A stretch of 40,831 bases of DNA from SHLQ01 sp964562985 (lineage in GTDB: Bacteria > Actinomycetota > Acidimicrobiia > Acidimicrobiales > SHLQ01): assembly GCA_964562985.1 (NCBI GenBank), contig CAZLWE010000031.1, positions 1 to 40,831 of the forward strand, written 5' to 3'. Positions 36,477 to 40,831 of the stretch are shown one piece after another (the stretch's first letter is position 1; each line of letters starts with the position of its first letter). The translations under genes were made by a program, and so were the position numbers. The notes under the pieces were generated by a model. The model was not told the DNA's origin, did no database searches, and worked only from the letters and a program-made list of their open reading frames with translations.

Positions 36477-37592
36477 ATGGCCGATGACGCCCTACATCGC
36501 ACCGCGTTACATGACTGGCACGTCGCAGCCGGCGGGAGGATGGTTGACTTCGCCGGTTGGAGTTTGCCCGTTTTCTATCCACTCGGCGCGATCGAAGAAC
36601 ACCATTTGACCCGCCGGTCGGTCGGTCTGTTCGACATTGACCACATGGGCCAGATCGGTGTTCGGGGGCCCGATGCCAGCGCTCGACTTGATAGCGTGGT
36701 TACTTCGTCGGTGACGTCTATCCCGGTTGGCGCTTCCCGTTATGGCTTGCTCTGCAACGAAGAGGGTGGGGTTGTCGACGACATCTTCGTGTACCGGCTT
36801 GACCAGGACGAGTTTCTCGTTGTGGTGAATGCAGCGAACCGCTCGAAAGATCTGGAGTGGATCGACGGGCATGTCGCTGGCGCCAACTCGACGGTTACCG
36901 ATCGCTCAGCGGAGCTCGAGATGGTCTCTATTCAGGGGCCGAATGCGCTCGAGCTGGTCGCAACAGCGAGCACGGATGCCGAGGCGGTGCACAGTCTCGA
37001 TCGATTCGCAGTGAGCAGAACGTCACTCTTTGGTGCTGATGTGCTTCTTGGTCGCACCGGCTACACGGGCGAAGACGGGGTTGAGCTATACATCGAGAAC
37101 GGGGGTGCGGCCACGGTCTGGCAGGGTCTGCTCGATGCCGCGGAGGCGGCCGGTGTCGAGGCCGGAGCGGTCGGTCTGTCCGCCCGAGACAGTTTGCGCT
37201 TCGAACCGGGCTACCCGCTCTACGGTCATGAGCTCAGCGAGGAGATAACGCCGCTCGAGGCTCGCTTGTCGTGGGCGGTCGATCTGGACGGCGATGAGTT
37301 CATCGGCCAGGAGGCGCTTCGCAAGCAGAAAGTTGCCGGGTTGACCAAACGCCTGGAGACAATCGTCATGTCCGAGCGAGGAGTACCGCGAGAGGGCAGC
37401 ACCGTTCTTTCCGGCGGAACCGAACTGGGTTCGGTTGTGTCGGGCATGTTGGCGCCCACCGCCGGAATCTTTGCTGCCAACGTCTTCCTTCCTCGATCGC
37501 ACGGTGACGTGGGCACCGAAGTGGTCGTCGATATTCGCGGCAAATCCAAACAAGCGGCCGTTGTGAAACGACCGCTCTACCGAATCGCCTAA
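36477..37592 (+). CDS. gcvT: Glycine cleavage system T protein (aminomethyltransferase)
   Basis: 371 residues from MADDALHRTALHDWHVAAGG. F-A-G-W-S-L-P-V-F-Y, G-L-F-D-I-D-H-M-G-Q-I, R-Y-G-L-L-C-N-E-E-G-G-V-V-D-D-I-F, Q-G-P-N-A and R-T-G-Y-T-G-E-D-G-V-E-L-Y with L-S-A-R-D-S-L-R-F-E-P-G-Y-P-L-Y-G-H-E-L are the tetrahydrofolate-binding core; the conserved Asp of V-V-D-D is the catalytic one. Takes the aminomethyl group from H protein to THF, releasing ammonia. The upstream open frame to 36135 is riboswitch RNA, not protein. 35 nt from gcvP, same transcript; gcvH is missing between them. Confidence 0.95.
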   Translation: MADDALHRTALHDWHVAAGGRMVDFAGWSLPVFYPLGAIEEHHLTRRSVGLFDIDHMGQIGVRGPDASARLDSVVTSSVTSIPVGASRYGLLCNEEGGVVDDIFVYRLDQDEFLVVVNAANRSKDLEWIDGHVAGANSTVTDRSAELEMVSIQGPNALELVATASTDAEAVHSLDRFAVSRTSLFGADVLLGRTGYTGEDGVELYIENGGAATVWQGLLDAAEAAGVEAGAVGLSARDSLRFEPGYPLYGHELSEEITPLEARLSWAVDLDGDEFIGQEALRKQKVAGLTKRLETIVMSERGVPREGSTVLSGGTELGSVVSGMLAPTAGIFAANVFLPRSHGDVGTEVVVDIRGKSKQAAVVKRPLYRIA

Positions 37593-37627
37593 CCATCCAT
37601 TCCGAACTATCACCAACGAGAATCACC

Positions 37628-40444
37628 ATGAACTTCGCAAACCGCCACATTGGACCCGTCGACGCCGACGTCGACAAGATGCTGCGTGCCATCGATGCCG
37701 CGGACCTCGATGAGCTCATCGAGCAGACGATTCCCGAACCGATTCGGTTCGAGAAGATGCTCGATCTTCCGGACGCCCTGTCGGAAGTTGAGGTGCTCGA
37801 TGATCTTCGAGAGATCGCGGAGCAAAACCGTGTGATGCGATCGATGATCGGACAGGGCTACTACGACACCCACACACCAAATGTGATCCTCCGAAACATC
37901 CTCGAGGATCCGGGCTGGTACACGGCCTACACCCCGTATCAAGCGGAGATCGCCCAAGGCCGCCTCGAAGCACTCCTCAACTTTCAGACCATGGTCGCGG
38001 ACCTGACGGGAATGGAGCTGGCGAACGCCTCATTGCTCGACGAAGCAACCGCCGCCGCGGAAGCGATGACGATGGCGCGAAGGATGAAGGGTCGAAAGAG
38101 TACGGCGAGCCGCTTTATCGTTTCGGAGCGCTGCCATCCACAAACGATCGAGGTAGTGCACACACGCGCCGAACCACTGGGGATCGACGTGGTGGTTGAG
38201 GACGTCGCAAACTCGGCGTTTGATGACGACGTCTTCGGCGTCTTGGTGCAGTATCCCGACACGCGTGGACGGGTCGATGATTTCTCCGAACTAGCGGCCG
38301 CAGCGCGTGATGCCGGAACGTTTGTAGTCGCGGCTACCGACTTGCTCGCGTGCGCTGCCCTGGTGCCGCCAGGGGAGTGGGGCGCCGACATCGTCGTCGG
38401 GTCGTCACAGCGCTTTGGCGTGCCGCTCGGAGCGGGCGGACCTCACGCCGCGTTCTTGGCGACAGCCGAAGCGAACGCTCGGAACCTTCCGGGACGGCTG
38501 ATCTCCGTGTCGAAGGATCGACATGGCAACCCAGCACTGCGCATGGCGCTGCAGACCCGCGAGCAACACATTCGGAGGGACTCGGCAACGTCCAACATCT
38601 GCACCGCGCAGGTGCTGCTGGCAGTGATCGCTTCGATGTACGCCGTTTACCACGGACCGGCTGGCATTGCGGGCATCGCCGGAGACGTACACACGCGGAC
38701 ATCGAAGTTCGCAGCTGCAGCATCGGAGGCCCTGTACTCGTTTGACTCTGCGCAGTACTTCGACACGGTGGTCTTGACCAAAGGTCCTGACCTCGGCGAT
38801 CTACCGTCACGAGCGCTCGCGGCGGGCTTCAATCTTCGTTCCTTCGAAGATGGTTCTGTCGGCATTTCGTTCGACGAAACCATCACCGATGAAGATCTTG
38901 AGGCGCTGACGCAGGCGTTATTTGACCGGGTGCCTCCTCAAGCCTGCGGGGCGCCGATCCCCGAGGCGTTGGTTCGAGCTTCGGACTACCTGACCCACCC
39001 GAGCTTCAACAGCTATCACTCCGAGACGGAGATGCTTCGTTACATCACCCGCTTGAGGAACAAGGATCTATCGCTCGCGCACTCGATGATTCCCCTCGGG
39101 TCGTGCACGATGAAGCTCAACGCCACCACCGAGATGATCCCCGTTACCTGGGAGAACTTCGGGCGTATCCATCCGTTTGCTCCACAGGACCAACAGGTCG
39201 GCTACCAGACGATGATCGAGCGTCTCGAAGCATGGCTTGCCGAGATCACTGGATTTGCGGCTACGTCGGTGCAACCCAACGCCGGCTCGCAGGGTGAGTA
39301 CGCGGGCCTGCTTGCCATTCGTTCGTATCATCGGGCCAATGGCGAAGGCCATCGAGACGTATGCCTTATTCCGGAGTCGGCACATGGAACGAATCCGGCA
39401 TCAGCGGTGCTGGCTGGTATGACGGTCATAGCGGTTGCGACCGACGACGACGGCAACATCAACGTTGACGACTTGGCGGCTAAGGCCGAACAACATCAAG
39501 ACGCACTTGCCGCGTTGATGGTGACCTACCCATCGACCCACGGTGTGTTCGAAGAATCGATCGAAGATGTATGCGAGATCGTCCATCGCCACGGCGGCCA
39601 GGTGTATCTCGATGGCGCGAACCTGAACGCGCAGGTCGGACTCAGTCGTCCGGGTGACTACGGCGCCGACGTGTGTCACCTCAACTTGCACAAAACATTC
39701 TGTATCCCCCACGGCGGTGGTGGTCCGGGCGTAGGCCCGATCTGCGTCGCAGCGCACCTCGTCGACCACTTGCCGGCGGCCCATGGTGGGCTGGCTTCCT
39801 CAGAAGATGGCTACATGGTCAGCGCAGCACCGTGGGGAAGCGCATCCATTCTGACCATCTCGTACTCCTACATCGCCATGATGGGCCCAGATGGGCTGGC
39901 AGACGCCAGCCGCCTGGCGGTACTCAACGCCAACTACATCGCGGCGCGTCTCGATCCGCACTTCCCTGTCCTCTACCGAGGAAAACAAGGCCGGGTCGCC
40001 CACGAGTGCATTATTGACATCAGACCGTACAAGGACATCGCAAATGCTGAGGACATCGCCAAGCGGTTGATCGACTACGGCTTTCACGCGCCAACGATGT
40101 CATGGCCGGTGGCGGGCACCTTGATGATCGAGCCGACCGAGAGCGAATCGCTGGAGGAGCTCGACCGGTTCTGCGATGCCCTGATCTCGATTCGAGATGA
40201 GATTCGCGCGGTAGAGAATGGCAAGGCCGACGGCGAGGACAATGTGTTGAAAAACGCTCCCCACACCGCGGCTGCCGTTTCAGCTGACGAGTGGCCGCAC
40301 CCGTATCCGAGAAGCCAAGCCGCCTATCCCGCACCCTGGCTCTCAGCGAGCAAGTTTTGGCCGTCGGTCGGCCGGGTCGACAATGCGTTCGGTGATCGAA
40401 ACCTGCAGTGTTCATGTCCCCCGATGAGCGCCTACGGAGGATAG
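37628..40444 (+). CDS. gcvP: Glycine dehydrogenase (decarboxylating), P protein
   Basis: 938 residues, full length for the single-chain form. N-terminal F-A-N-R-H-I-G-P, Y-T-P-Y-Q-A-E-I-A-Q-G-R-L-E and L-D-E-A-T-A-A-A-E-A in the first half; I-P-L-G-S-C-T-M-K-L-N-A-T and Q-P-N-A-G-S-Q-G-E-Y in the second; PLP Lys at residue 689 in L-N-L-H-K-T-F-C-I-P-H-G-G-G-G-P-G. Decarboxylates glycine and loads the aminomethyl group onto the lipoyl arm of GcvH. Cotranscribed with gcvT under the glycine riboswitch. No typical terminator follows the TAG. Confidence 0.97.
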   Translation: MNFANRHIGPVDADVDKMLRAIDAADLDELIEQTIPEPIRFEKMLDLPDALSEVEVLDDLREIAEQNRVMRSMIGQGYYDTHTPNVILRNILEDPGWYTAYTPYQAEIAQGRLEALLNFQTMVADLTGMELANASLLDEATAAAEAMTMARRMKGRKSTASRFIVSERCHPQTIEVVHTRAEPLGIDVVVEDVANSAFDDDVFGVLVQYPDTRGRVDDFSELAAAARDAGTFVVAATDLLACAALVPPGEWGADIVVGSSQRFGVPLGAGGPHAAFLATAEANARNLPGRLISVSKDRHGNPALRMALQTREQHIRRDSATSNICTAQVLLAVIASMYAVYHGPAGIAGIAGDVHTRTSKFAAAASEALYSFDSAQYFDTVVLTKGPDLGDLPSRALAAGFNLRSFEDGSVGISFDETITDEDLEALTQALFDRVPPQACGAPIPEALVRASDYLTHPSFNSYHSETEMLRYITRLRNKDLSLAHSMIPLGSCTMKLNATTEMIPVTWENFGRIHPFAPQDQQVGYQTMIERLEAWLAEITGFAATSVQPNAGSQGEYAGLLAIRSYHRANGEGHRDVCLIPESAHGTNPASAVLAGMTVIAVATDDDGNINVDDLAAKAEQHQDALAALMVTYPSTHGVFEESIEDVCEIVHRHGGQVYLDGANLNAQVGLSRPGDYGADVCHLNLHKTFCIPHGGGGPGVGPICVAAHLVDHLPAAHGGLASSEDGYMVSAAPWGSASILTISYSYIAMMGPDGLADASRLAVLNANYIAARLDPHFPVLYRGKQGRVAHECIIDIRPYKDIANAEDIAKRLIDYGFHAPTMSWPVAGTLMIEPTESESLEELDRFCDALISIRDEIRAVENGKADGEDNVLKNAPHTAAAVSADEWPHPYPRSQAAYPAPWLSASKFWPSVGRVDNAFGDRNLQCSCPPMSAYGG

Positions 40445-40511
40445 GGCAATCAACTTTGGGGTGTGGGTAGCTCACGGTTAAGTACGGGGCTAGGTATGTC
40501 GAACCATCTTT

Positions 40512-40826
40512 ATGGAGCGAACTAGGTCGGAGGAGCTGATCGACGAGGCGATCGTCTCGTTCGCCCATCCCGCCATCGCCGGACTCAGCGCCCGTATCGA
40601 CGCAGTACTTCGAGTTACCGCTGCGCCGGACCAACGGGGACGTCTTCTCCTCGCGAGGTCGATCGTCGCCACCCGCATCTCTCGTCCCGCTGCGGATATT
40701 CGCCCGGAGTTAGAGGAAGCGACCGGACTGCTCGAACTGTCCGGCGAGCGGGTTCTTCTGGCGATCGCAACCACTCAGCTCTCGCAGGTGTACCTCGTCC
40801 CGCTGCGGATATTCGCCCGGAGTTAG
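40512..40826 (+). CDS. Unknown protein, probably incomplete
   Basis: Opens M-E-R-T-R-S-E-E-L-I-D-E-A-I-V-S-F and continues as helical, Ala/Leu/Arg-rich sequence (L-S-A-R-I-D-A-V-L-R-V, T-G-L-L-E-L-S-G-E-R-V-L-L) that may be TPR- or GAF-like at the start of a larger signalling protein. The apparent stop at 40824-40826 lies inside a 38-bp repeat of an upstream segment read in another frame, so it is probably an artefact of the contig end and the true gene continues. No Shine-Dalgarno; TAGGTAT lies 16 nt upstream. Confidence 0.45.
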   Translation: MERTRSEELIDEAIVSFAHPAIAGLSARIDAVLRVTAAPDQRGRLLLARSIVATRISRPAADIRPELEEATGLLELSGERVLLAIATTQLSQVYLVPLRIFARS

Positions 40827-40831
40827 AGGAA
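40681..40831 (+). repeat. 38-bp direct repeat at window end (40681-40718 and 40794-40831)
   Basis: The last 38 bases are identical to 40681-40718, 113 nt upstream. The copy ends exactly at the window edge, which suggests an assembly overlap rather than biology. Confidence 0.9.

Noticed and set aside
1..40831. CRISPR array, prophage, toxin-antitoxin or classical defence cluster
   Set aside because: No regularly spaced repeats, phage structural genes or paired toxin-antitoxin frames were seen.

Overview
The window looks like chromosomal DNA of a GC-rich actinobacterium, probably of the Acidimicrobiia/Ilumatobacter type. This is inferred from gene content and style, not from a marker gene: very tight gene packing, GTG/TTG starts, many start codons without a Shine-Dalgarno but with a TANNNT hexamer 6-8 nt upstream (leaderless initiation), an acyl-CoA carboxylase beta-epsilon pair, and an actinobacterial-style lipoprotein with a C-terminal I78-like domain. 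No rRNA, tRNA, CRISPR array, prophage or complete insertion sequence was found. Both ends look like assembly breaks. The left end cuts a REP-associated transposase gene, and the last 38 bases repeat a segment 113 bases upstream.

Layout. 1-740: truncated REP-associated tyrosine transposase (RAYT), a REP-like element and debris of an RTX (Ca-binding repeat) gene. 774-8602: assorted single genes (SnoaL-like, PhzS-like flavin monooxygenase, GNAT, VOC, an uncharacterised nuclease-like/wHTH protein, a phytanoyl-CoA dioxygenase-like enzyme, a PhnD-like protein without signal peptide, a GGDEF-EAL protein, an EamA transporter). 8690-11919: SulP anion transporter with twin palindromes upstream, then a nickel/cobalt permease plus RibD-like reductase pair. 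12012-14903: I78-like lipoprotein, then an arsenic/cadmium module (ArsI/CadI and ArsR, divergent, with two operators) and an MFS transporter. 14933-18990: 5'-3' nuclease, coiled-coil protein, VOC protein, and a RecQ-like helicase fused to a phosphoribosyltransferase domain. 19012-22127: class V PLP enzyme facing an overlapping pair for tryptophan/3-hydroxyanthranilate oxidation. 22372-24512: YiaA-like membrane protein, acyl-CoA carboxylase beta and epsilon subunits. 24552-26942: secreted beta-propeller protein with four Cys-bracketed C-terminal modules. 27028-35217: Gfo/Idh/MocA oxidoreductase, SLC12-like transporter, membrane protein with degenerate GGDEF, aat, a tiny membrane protein, lysC, and a secreted protein of unknown fold. 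35219-40444: two 55-bp direct repeats, a TetR regulator, a tandem glycine riboswitch, gcvT and gcvP. 40512-end: an unfinished unknown gene.

How the parts work together. The clearest units are riboswitch-gcvT-gcvP (glycine cleavage, without gcvH nearby), nbaC-kynA (tryptophan catabolism), acyl-CoA carboxylase beta-epsilon, and ArsR-controlled ArsI/CadI. Palindromic elements sharing a GGGTCAG core sit at three places and match in kind what a RAYT would mobilise. I see no clearly new multi-gene system. The most interesting items are the REP/RAYT family, the ArsR operator-promoter layout, the hairpin that pairs with the ribosome binding site of the RecQ-PRTase gene, the Cys-bracketed modules of the propeller protein, and the 55-bp repeats.
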